Source of the DNA: Branchiostoma floridae
Lineage: Eukaryota; Chordata; Leptocardii; Amphioxiformes; Branchiostomatidae
DNA length: 64,000 nt
Assembly: GCF_000003815.2 (NCBI RefSeq)
Contig: NW_023365773.1
Span: 192,882-256,881, forward strand
Direction: 5' to 3'
The notes under the pieces were generated by a model. The model saw nothing but the letters and a program-made list of their open reading frames with translations, was not told the DNA's origin and ran no database searches. Below, in pieces: positions 24,538 through 33,861 of the stretch. Within the stretch, counting starts at the first letter, position 1. Each line of letters begins with the position of its first letter. The position numbers were made by a program, and so were the translations under genes.

Positions 24538-24842
24538 AAAATTTTAAAATCTGTTATCATCGGAAACACTTTTTCCTGCATTTTCAGTAGTCTCTATCAG
24601 ACTGACTAGTGACTACGCTGGCTATTATAACAAAAGCTGGACTTACACCTCTATTCATAACCGATAAAGGAGTCCGGCAAGGGTGTAATCTTAGCCCGAC
24701 CCTTTTTAATATGTTTATTAATGACTTAGTTAATGACCTAGACGACACCGATGTTAAAAATTTTAAAATCTGTGATCATCAGAAACACTTTTTCCTGCAT
24801 TTTCAGTAGTCTCTATCAGACTGACTACGCTGGCTATTATAA
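24538..24842. repeat. Direct repeats of about 90 bp bracketing a reverse-transcriptase fragment
   Basis: 24538-24630 and 24757-24842 are near-identical (AAACACTTTTTCCTGCATTT, TAGTCTCTATCAGACTGACT). Between them, 24631-24756 encodes on the plus strand a piece of LINE reverse transcriptase including GVRQGCNLSP and FINDL, the conserved region before the catalytic YxDD block. The fragment is 126 bp and lacks the rest of the enzyme. Confidence 0.65.
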
Positions 24843-25025
24843 GAAGAAGAATTTCATGAGGGGAGTTTTGCTACCAGAGGAGTAGGTCGGCCGCGTAGGG
24901 GAAACATGATTCTAAGGCTGGGCTGACTCCCATGGCCAAATTCTTGCGATTTTTTGCCGAATTCTACTACATGTGTTGTGTATCCCCGTTCCCTTGCAGG
25001 AACCGAAGGCCTGGTGTTAAGGCTA
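24807..25025. mobile_element. MITE family C
   Basis: Starts TAGTCTCTATCAGACTGACT (inside the right direct repeat) and continues with GAGGGGAGTTTTGCTACC and TTTTTTGCCGAATTCTAC, ending GGCCTGGTGTTAAGGCTA. Confidence 0.6.
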
Positions 25026-25511
25026 TTAGCGACCAACCAGGACCCGCCCTGTTACTATTAGAGTTAATAACAGTGCATGGAACAACTTCTTTTGTAGGTT
25101 TTACTTAAGGAAAGAGCACCGGTATACGACCTAAGCCTAAATAAATGACTTTGACAATGTGAGATTAAAGTGTTCAGAAATAGCGTATTCAAGTTCAAGG
25201 TGGCGAGCTTGCGCGTTACACTGGTTAGTTTGAGAAAGTAACGTAGCCACTTGAGATGTTTATGATGCTTATTTACTGTCTTTACTTCAAGAGGCATAAT
25301 GATAGAGGTTGGCAAGACACTCGCGTAAGGAGACCCGAGGCAAAACTTTCTGCGTAAAAGACATGATGAGTAATTATTGAGTTACTTAATTTGACGGACT
25401 GAACGAACTGATGAAAGAACGAGTGAATTAGTGAGCGAGTGGATGGGTGAACAAATGAGTGGATAAATGACTGAATGGGTGAATATTAGCGCGCGAGTGA
25501 ACGGATTGAAG
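25026..25511. other. No gene seen; degenerate TGAA/GAGT repeats at 25390-25505
   Basis: A low-complexity stretch of TGAACGAACTGA/GAGTGAAT type, resumed at about 25710-25738 after the MITE. The MITE therefore inserted into a tetranucleotide-like tract. Confidence 0.4.
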
Positions 25512-25706
25512 TAGTCTCTACCAGACTCCGGGTCGCTGGAAAACCGTAGAAATGGAACAAATAGAGGAGTAAGCCGGCCAGAGGAGTATAGCCGGCTAGG
25601 GAACAGCGAACGATCCACGGATCCGGCTATAGTTCTTTGGCCGTCTTACTTCTCTATTTGTTCCATTTCTAAGGTTTTCCAGCGACCCGGAGTCTGGTAG
25701 AGACTA
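25512..25706. mobile_element. Palindromic MITE family B, complete
   Basis: Starts TAGTCTCTACCAGACTCCGG and ends with the reverse complement (CCGGAGTCTGGTAGAGACTA). The arms run GGTCGCTGGAAAACC and TAGAAATGGAACAAATAGAG, mirrored on the right. About 195 bp. Confidence 0.85.
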
Positions 25707-27358
25707 GGATTGAAGGCTGAATGAATGAATAAATGAATCTAGAATTTAATCAAATTGCTGTGCAAGAAGGCGTTAAGGGTGATGCCTGGTACCACTGCCC
25801 CTGGAGAGTTCGGAGACGTCCCAAAGTCTCCAACTGTCGTCTGAAACGGAAGGGGCAACTTCCTGTGGGTCTGACAGACGGTCGGACAGTTGGAATTTTA
25901 TTCTAAGATGTCGTCTACAGAGTATATGTCTTCATATTGTCAAAGTCTTGATCCGAGACCTTGAACTGCTTTTATCCCTTCAAAACTGGTAAACATTGCA
26001 GCCTCGGAATTTCAAAATTGCTGACACTAGACTAATTCAATGTTATTTGAATTTTTCTTTGAGTTTAATACATACATGTACATGTACTATTAGACAAACA
26101 GACATATTCATAGGAGAAGTTTAGTTTTGAAATGTTTCAATCTATGCTCGATACGAAAGTTACTCTTTCAACTTGCCCAAGTTATTAAAACGTGCTTGAG
26201 TAATTTTGATATCAAGTAACTCATTTCCTGGATATCTAACCTATCTATGATTTACGTTAATTACATTGATCGTTGTAACACCTTACTTACTAACTTAGCT
26301 ATAGTGTTCGCTTTTCGACTGTCGTCGCTTCTTTGTGTGTGGCCTAGTAGAAACTGTTTTGGCTCAAACAAAAGCCAGTAAAGCTGTAAATATTAAAACA
26401 ACAATTTTTGTCATTCCCCACATAGTTAAAGCTTACCGTCCCATTAAACGCTATGGGAGTGACGAATATGTAGAATATTTCAGCAATATTTGCCGCACAC
26501 TAAATCCATTGCTCAAAACAACCGGATAATACTTTAAGAAGAGAGATTTCAAGAAAAGACGTGACGGGATATTAAGATGTTACCTGTTGCTTCACCTGTG
26601 CTGTGGGGACGCCAACACACCTGGCGACGCTCAGGTGTCCTTGCCGTGTCAGACGTGCGGTACATCAAAGACTGGGTGTGTCCACAGGTGCGGCTACCTG
26701 TTGTATATCATAAGATTGTACTTTCTGTATATTCAACGTGTAAAGATTCAAGGAAAATTGTCGTGTTTTGTGGCATACCCTTATTCTTTCCATCGTTCTT
26801 TATTTGAACGCATTCTATCTGGCTTGTTTTTTACCTTCGCCAAGAAGGTTATATTTTGGGTAGAGTTTGTATGATTGTATGGTTTGTATGTATGTATGTA
26901 TGTGTGTGGGTGGGTGTGGAAGACCAGCATAACTCGAGAACGCTTAGGTGGATTGTTTCATATTTGGTATGTAGGTAGGTCTTGATGAGACCTGGAAACG
27001 ATTAGCTTTTGGGCCTCCTAGCGACTACATTCTTTCTTCAGGTAGGAAAAAAATGTTTCTATAAAGGGCTCCGTTTTGTCTCGACAGCCATCTCTACCTT
27101 CCTGCATCTCCTCGGAGAATAGTCGACAGTTGCAATGGTAAATAGAGGAAGGCGATTCCAGCAAGGAGGTTAACCTTCTTAATTCCAGTGAGAAGTAAGA
27201 AACGACGATTCTATTGTTCTCTTTGGCGCAAGGCACTAAAGCAAGGGTCAGACTGCAATAGAATGATGTTCTATCCGAGAAAAAATAGACCTGACTTCAG
27301 TTCAGCCTGCTACGGAACCTACCGTGTGATGATCTATGATTGATATTCGCGAGTTAAC
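25707..27358. other. No gene seen
   Basis: It contains a GTAT/GTGG microsatellite at about 26880-26920 and a CACCTG/CAGGTG-rich patch at about 26595-26705. No supported exon. Confidence 0.3.
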
Positions 27359-27712
27359 TAATCTCCAAGCAGATCCTACGGTGCCATATGATTGTACCAA
27401 AGCTGGCCAAGGAGTATAGCACAGAGGTCGAGCTTTTCCTACAAGCATACAACAGCAAAGAAACTCCAGGAGCTAAGGAAGCTTGCAGGATGCAGAGTAC
27501 AGTGGAAAAGGATGAAGAAAGACTGAATGCAGCTATAGGACTTTCCAGACTATTGATGCAGAACCCAGTGACTGATGACGGAGTATAGCCGGCCAAAGGG
27601 AGTCAATAGGGCACCGGTAGCGTAACACCCCTATAGCTAGCCTAAGCCGGCTTCACTCCTCTGCCAGCTTTTGATACTATCTTATGCTACCGTAGGATCT
27701 GCTTGGAGATTA
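27359..27712. mobile_element. MITE family A with a 159-bp coding-like insert
   Basis: TIRs TAATCTCCAAGCAGATCC and GGATCTGCTTGGAGATTA. At 27421-27579 it carries extra DNA bounded by the 10-mer GGAGTATAGC on each side (27411-27420 and 27580-27589). The copy at 59983-60157 has the uninterrupted site, so this is an insertion with target duplication. The insert is exactly 53 codons, open on the plus strand, with protein-like composition (TEVELFLQAYNSKETPG...). Source gene not recognised. Confidence 0.7.
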
Positions 27713-27908
27713 GCATTTTGCCTCTATCGGACGCTATCACTGGTACTCAGTGGTAGAGCTATTTGAGTCTTGTCTATATCTGGACATTATGAATCATTGA
27801 AAAGACAAACTATTCTGATGAGAATCGGAAGTATCTATTCCCAGTTTATTGCAAAAACAGCAGCCAGCATCCCTTCCTATGAGTCACAGTGTAAGTAGTA
27901 TCTATTCC

Positions 27909-28090
27909 TTGCCTCTACCAGGCCTTCCTATTAAAGTGGTTACGGACTAGTACTGTAGAATTCGGGGAAAGCGGGGTGAATTATTGGGGGCAAAAAAAGT
28001 CAGCCCCCGTTAAAGTAAGGCTTGCATTTTCCCTTTGCGCTGGCAAATGTGGCCAAACTTCCATGGCAAATTACCCTGCTATTTGAGCAA
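27909..28090 (-). mobile_element. MITE family C fragment, reversed
   Basis: TGCCTCTACCAGGCCTTCCT followed by GTAGAATTCGGGG and later TGGCAAATTACC is family C read in the opposite direction. The right end is not preserved. Confidence 0.4.
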
Positions 28091-28288
28091 ATTTACTTCT
28101 TTTTTTTCAGCCCAGTGTAGTTAATCTATTCCTGTTCTCAATGAAGTACGAAGTCAACAATATTGGCCCCTATGAAATATCTAATTAAGGCTAGCAACAA
28201 ATATCTACGTTTCTGAGTCAAGTGCTTAGTCGCTGTCAATGACTAATATTTGAAAGCAAGTTCTCTAGTATTCTTACCTCCTTTCCAG

Positions 28289-28402
28289 CACAAGTGGACG
28301 GGATCCCACGGAATACCCGACTTGTCGTCCGACGCACTTGTCCATCACTGGGGTATTTCTGTCAGCGATGACGTCACGATCCCGCTGAAATGTCAGCCAT
28401 GA
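28289..28402 (+). other. Exon-like open segment, strand ambiguous
   Basis: On the plus strand a good acceptor (TTCTTACCTCCTTTCCAG) is followed by 37 open codons and TGA. On the minus strand nearly the same DNA (28278-28384) is open between an acceptor CATTTCAG and a donor GGAG|GTAAGAAT. Both look like exons and neither product was recognised, so this is only a candidate. Confidence 0.25.
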
Positions 28403-30690
28403 CGGGCGTTGCCATGGAGATCAGACGACTGCTAGGACAGCATTTTTGGCCACTTCCTGGTGGAAACTGAGACTTCATTCTTCGGGATGGTCCAGTTCTT
28501 GGTTATTTACGTCATAGAGCCAAAACAAATCAATTGGCCGTTTGAAGACACCTTCAGATCATGTTAACTATAGTCTGCGGGACCTCCATTAATAAAAAAT
28601 TGAAATTACCAATTGGAAAAAGTAAAAGAGAAGTATCTGCAATACATATTTTCCCTGTCCTTTAAATTAAATGGCTATCTTCATGACTAACTGCAAAAAC
28701 TTGATAAATCAAAAATTGAAATCACCAAACAATTCGAAAAATTAAAAGACCAGTTTCTGCTAGACATTTTTCCTGTCATTCAAACTAAAGGGCTATCTTT
28801 ATAACTAACTGCAAATGCTATTTTTAACCCTTAACTCCTTTAAACACCCCTAGATGGAGCTAAGAAATCTTGAAACTCACTGTTCTACCTTAAGGTACTG
28901 AGGAGTGGTGACTGAGCATATCTTAACTTAAAAACAAAATTATCAAATTTGTTTTGTTTTGTGTTAAAAGTCAGGCCTGGATAAAAAGAAGAAACACTTC
29001 TTGCCAGGTTTACATGCAGACATCCACTATGTTATCCTAAACATGATTCAAAACTGCTTTTGAAGCACCCCTCCCCAAATCAGTTTCATAAAGGTATCTT
29101 TACTTTCCTTGCTTACCAAGTTCTTCCAATACATTTGAATAAGAAACAAGAAATCCTTTCTATATAAAGTAATGCTTTATTCGTTAATAGTGACAAAAAG
29201 AATATAAAACAAGAAATAATTTCACCTCTATTAACCATCACACTCTGCTAGCTAGATCACTATGCTTCGAGATTTCAATTTTGTTCGACAAGTGTTCTGT
29301 ACAGCGGATTATCAAAAAGAAGGAATGCAAGTAACAAATAAAACCAGTTAACATATGAGCAGTGTATTTGTTCCCTACATAATGGAAATATTATTACAGA
29401 TATACAATGATTCTTATACAAATTGAATACTGGATACTGACTGAATACAAGGTTTCTCACAAGAAAAAAAAGTTCTTGTAAGTCTTTGTAACTTTATGTC
29501 TTGTGAAGTGACGTCATCAGACATTGTGTGACTCACTTTCTTTGTTCAAAAAATAAAAAACGTTTATGCGATTATGAAGCTGACAAAACTGAACAGTGAA
29601 GAGTATAACAAAAATGCAGCAATTCCAGATGATATCTTAGAATGTAAGAGTAACTTAAAATTCTCTCAAATGTAAACATAATGTTCTACAAACTTTCCAA
29701 AATATTTCAATGTGTATGAGGACACTTATGCAAGTTTATGTCCGCAATTTTTTTCACCTCGAAGCTCGTCTAAACAGAGAATGGAGTGTTCCTTTGAATT
29801 AGCACTCCCCCAAGAATAAGCGCTAGTGCTAGTGGAAGGCTGCAAAGGTGGCTAAAGGGGATATTATGAGAGTCACAAGAAAACATTTTGTTAACATTTG
29901 TCTTGCACAAGATACTATGAAATAAATACAGTTCTATGCTTATATACAATGTTTCATGCAAACGTGTTATCTTTTGTTTACTAATTTCTATTACTGTTTG
30001 TCTATTTAGACGATATTGAAGATAACTTTGGATTATTGAAGGTTACATTTCACAAGCAGGCATGCCTTAATCAATGTAGTATGTATCATATATGTAACTT
30101 TTTTTAAACATGGTGAAGATGATACACATGACAACGTTACATTATCTAACAATGCTGTTGAAGGAAGGTGTAGTTGACACTGAACAATATTTTGCTGAGG
30201 ACACCATTTAACACAGCATTGTTGTTTCCTACATGCAACATTGTCAAAATTGCATGCAAGATAATATAGTTTTGGATTGAACATATGAAGTTGGATGAAT
30301 TTTGCTATCTTTTAGGGTATGCTCATAGGGTACCAGTTGGTACATTTGTATTATGAGGGTTAAAGGCAACCTAAGCAATATTAGCCCAAGTCAGGGTTGT
30401 AGAACTTCAATTATCAAAGTCAATTTTGGGGGCACTTTTCTACATAATAAGATGAAGCAACTCTATTCCATTCCATACCAACATTCAAGGAGCAAGTATT
30501 TGGCACAGTCTTATTTCCCTGGATTACAATTAGGGAATCCTTGAGCAGCTTCTTTCTGTGCCGTTTTTAACCACTTAAAGTATGAAATAATGATGTAAAT
30601 GTGGGAATAAAGTGTAGTACAGATTGCCTCATCCAGAGTTTTTCCACTTTTAACGCTCTAACATTGCTTAGGTTGCCTTTAAGGTTCCTT
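28403..30690. other. No gene seen
   Basis: AT-rich sequence with a local duplication near 28600-28830 (AAATTGAAAT...ACCAA...AAAAGAGAAG and its diverged repeat). No supported exon or RNA gene. Confidence 0.3.
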
Positions 30691-31795
30691 GTATTTGCTA
30701 TTTGTTGTGCCAGTCACCGTACGCCCAGACAGAAGGCAAGGTCTGCAGGAGGCACGCTAGTCAGGAGTCCGCGTTTTCTCGCTCCTCGCTTGGCAAAGAC
30801 TTCTTTAGATTCACCATTCACCTTCTTCTACCTGCTGCCTAACCCTTAGTAGACTGAAGGTTAATGTGGCGTTCTTAGGGTACCTGGTGGCATTAAGAGG
30901 GTTAAGGTTACTTGGGCCAAAAAATAAATACTCCAGCAACTAGATATCATCTTGCACTGGATATGATTTTCATGAGTCATATCCAGTTGCTGGAGTAATT
31001 GTTTTTTGACTTAGTATATAAACTGAAGGGTAATGTGGTGTTCTTAGGGTACCTGGTGGCATTAAGAGAGTTAAGGTTACTTGGGCCAAAAAACAGATAC
31101 TCCAGCAACTGGATATGATTTTGCACTGGATATGATTTTCATAAGTCATATCCAGTTGCTTGAGTAATTGTTTTTTGACTTAGTATATAAACTGAAGGTT
31201 AATGTGGCATTCTTAGTGTACCCGGTGGCACTAAGAGAGTTAAGGTTACTTGGGCCCCAAAACAGATACTCCAGCAACTGGACATGATTTTGCAATATGA
31301 TTTTCATTAGTTATAGAAATGGGAAGTCTTCATACAGATAAAGGCACTGTGAAGGCAGTGCCGGTAGCAGTCACCAACGAACAGCCGGTAGTGTCTAGGG
31401 CTTCGCTGACTTGCGGGTGCGGAAGGTAGGGTCCGGCCATTGAGGCAAATCATGAAGTTGAAGCCCAGAGCTGGACTCACTGGACAGACCAGCCGCATGG
31501 AAGCACAGTGTGACGACTATTGGACTGCTGCCTACCCCTGTGTCAGGGATCCCAGCAGCAGTGAAATAAAAAATGGATACTACTACTGTTACTACAGCAT
31601 ATCCAGTTGCTGGAGTACCTGCTTTTTGACACATCTTATTTCCTGGATGTCTATTCATCGACGTATCATTGTTAACGTTAATGTATTTGCTATTTGCTGT
31701 GCCAGTCCCCGTACGCCCAGACTGAGGGCGAGGTCTGCACAAGACACGCTAGTCAGGAGTCCGGGTTCTGTCGCTCCTCACTTGTCATTGGTTCC
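30691..31795. repeat. Composite repeat: three 170-bp tandem copies between two copies of a 100-bp flank
   Basis: Units beginning ACTGAAGGTTAATGTGGC recur at about 30852, 31022 and 31192. Each contains ACTCCAGCAACTGGATATGA and, in the first two, its mirror CATATCCAGTTGCTGGAGTA, so each unit folds on itself. The outer flank (GTGCCAGTCACCGTACGCCC...) occurs at about 30690-30795 and 31684-31780 in the same orientation. Confidence 0.75.
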
Positions 31796-31879
31796 TCATC
31801 CGAGTCCACCACGCTGTGACAGGGGGCGCCGTTCAGTCGGAGCTGCGCGCCGGTTACCGTCGCCTCACGCATCACTTCC

Positions 31880-32345
31880 TCCTCCTCCGGGCTGGGGATC
31901 GAACTGATACGCTAAGGGGGAGGGAGGGTGAGGGATGAGTCAGTAACAATGGACCGATCCTGATCAAATGCTAATCTCCAAGCAGATTCCTCCGTGGCAT
32001 GACAGTAACAGAAGCTGGGGAAGGACTTTAGCCGGCAGAGGAGTTAATTGGCCAATTTACTCCTCTGCTGGCTAAACTCCTTCCCAAGCTTCTGTTACTG
32101 TCTTATGCTATGGAGGAATCTGCTTGGAGATTAATCGAATGCCATATCAAACATATAGCACCAGGTGGAACCCCCTATTCTATTTCGAACTCCTCCGTCA
32201 AAAACAGCCCCAGTGGGACAGAAATGGCCAAATGAAAAATGCTATGCTATTCTTTGCTGAAGACTTTCTCCTCCTTGGGGCTGGGGATCGATCAGATACA
32301 CTATGGGGGAGGGAGGAGTGGTAAGGGAGGAGTCAGTAAGGATTG
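31880..32345. repeat. Direct repeats of about 80 bp on both sides of a MITE
   Basis: CTCCGGGCTGGGGATCGAACTGATACG...GGGGGAGGGAGGG...GAGTCAGTAA at about 31884-31947 is repeated at about 32270-32342. The family A MITE 31972-32133 lies between. This looks like a short duplication that preceded or accompanied the insertion. Confidence 0.6.
31972..32133. mobile_element. MITE family A
   Basis: TIRs TAATCTCCAAGCAGATTCC and GGAATCTGCTTGGAGATTA. The interior is strongly palindromic (AGCCGGCAGAGGAGTTAATT mirrored by TTTACTCCTCTGCTGGCT). Confidence 0.85.
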
Positions 32346-32375
32346 AGGGTGGGTGGTGCAAAAATCCATGGTGTT

Positions 32376-32468
32376 CATAGTACAATGGTAAACTTTCTTC
32401 CAACACAAACATATAGACGGTTCAAGTTTTCAACAACCACTGTTGCCTTCTTCAGGAATTGTACTATG
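32376..32468 (-). ncRNA. Hammerhead-ribozyme-like repeat, copy 1 (probably decayed)
   Basis: On the minus strand the core reads CTGAAGA, a hairpin (GGCAAC...GTTGTT), then GAAA (32455-32428). Next come AAACTT and a downstream AAGTTT that can form a further stem, all enclosed by 11-bp inverted ends CATAGTACAAT / ATTGTACTATG. This is the arrangement CUGAUGA-stem II-GAAA-stem III-stem I of hammerheads found in Penelope-like elements. The core has A where U is normal (CTGAAGA), so activity is doubtful. Confidence 0.4.
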
Positions 32469-33216
32469 ATTACTGCAACACACATGAACAGTCAGAGGTG
32501 CTTTTTATTTCTGTGCTTTTCTTTGAACTGCAAATAATAGATAATCATTGTTCTGTATGAAAATAGAATACGACAGTATGTTTGTTTTAGATATGTAGAA
32601 AACTGTCTACTGTTACAAACTTCTAACCTTCTTCCACTCGTGACGTAACAAATAAAGAATTTTCAATCACTTGTTCTTTTTCTAACCAAACGCATATCCC
32701 CTGTAGGCGTTAAACTTTGCTAAATTCATCTTCCTTCAACCACATTTGATGTTATCTATAACTAATGTTAATTATCATATAGCCAGGGGACGTGGGCCAA
32801 TCAGAAGGCCCCATTTCATGCTGGTTATGACGCCGTAACAGCCATGCATTAAATTTTTGATTATCACATATGTGATAATGACTTTTGAAAGTTTAAACCA
32901 ATCAGGAGGACAGACAAAGATGACGCTGGCCAATCAGAATGAGATATCCAGGAATCGTCCATCTGCCAAGATAGGGGAATAAGTACAGGCATGGCAGGGG
33001 GGATGGCTCCCTCTATTAACATCGGTAGTGCGTGTTTCTTTGTTCAAAGAAAACATTTGCCGTCTTAAAACAACATTGAATTACCTATAATATTTAAGAC
33101 AATAAAATCTATTACAAGTCATGTCCAATTTAAACTGCAAATGGAAAATAAAATTATTTGCACCCCCGCCCATTCAAGTTCAGACGACAATAACACCACG
33201 GTCCGCCATTGAGTAG
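32469..33216. other. No gene seen
   Basis: AT-rich sequence. The right edge (33185-33235) contains a CCGCCATT motif upstream of the small open frame at 33241, which may be promoter-like. Confidence 0.3.
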
Positions 33217-33240
33217 CGGTCATGGCGCTGGAGGACCAAA

Positions 33241-33351
33241 ATGCTACCTTTCTTCGGAGAAGACGTGTCTGAGTTCGTAGTGAACGAGATTCTCAAGAGC
33301 TGTGAAGCACAGGGATCCCGGAATACCCCAGGAAAGCCGGCAGAGATTTAG
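33241..33351 (+). CDS. Small open frame, 36 aa, protein-like composition, unknown
   Basis: ATG at 33241 opens 36 codons (begins MLPFFGEDVSEFVVNEILKS) ending in TAG at 33349. The same frame resumes after the stop with another 22 protein-like codons to TAA at about 33424, and an AATAAA lies at about 33527. An earlier ATG at 33222 in a better context reads another frame. It may be a real short gene or terminal exon, a pseudogene with a premature stop, or chance. No homologue recognised. Confidence 0.3.
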   Translation: MLPFFGEDVSEFVVNEILKSCEAQGSRNTPGKPAEI

Positions 33352-33629
33352 CGCCTGATGCGAACGAACGACAAACTGGAGAATGGGCGAGTGGAGAAAT
33401 ACGGAGCGTGCAACAGTTTGTAACATAATGAATCGACTTTGTTCTTATTTTAAGCCTTGGAACAGAAATACATTTCACGTACAAGTTTTATGTTGTTCAA
33501 ATTCACTGTTCAAATGTATGTACTGAATAAAAGATGTATGTTTTAGAAATGAATTTGTCGCTCCCACTCATCTGGAAACTCTACTCTACTCTAATCTACT
33601 CTTAAATGGGTCAGTGTGGGTAGGCTATA

Positions 33630-33782
33630 TGATAATAGGGTTAATGACCCACCTGTTCCTCGGTACATATGGTGTCATATGAGTCTTCGCTCACTCGGTG
33701 GTTTTATTCGGTGGTTATAGCAAAGGACCAGGCGTTATGACACCATATACACCTCGGGGCGGGTCATTAACCCTTAATTATC
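33630..33782. mobile_element. Palindromic MITE
   Basis: Left end TGATAATAGGGTTAATGACCC mirrors right end GGGTCATTAACCCTTAATTATCA. Inner CATATGGTGTCATA / TATGACACCATAT also pair. No coding capacity. Confidence 0.75.
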
Positions 33783-33861
33783 ACCCCTTTAAGCACAGGC
33801 TGTTCATCACATAGGTAAAACAAACAAACAAACAAACAAACGAACGAACAAACAAACTCAC

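Noticed and set aside
33280-33430. C-terminal FBXO3 exon on the minus strand
   Set aside because: No acidic or arginine-rich tail as expected and no in-phase acceptor; the plus strand is more gene-like here.
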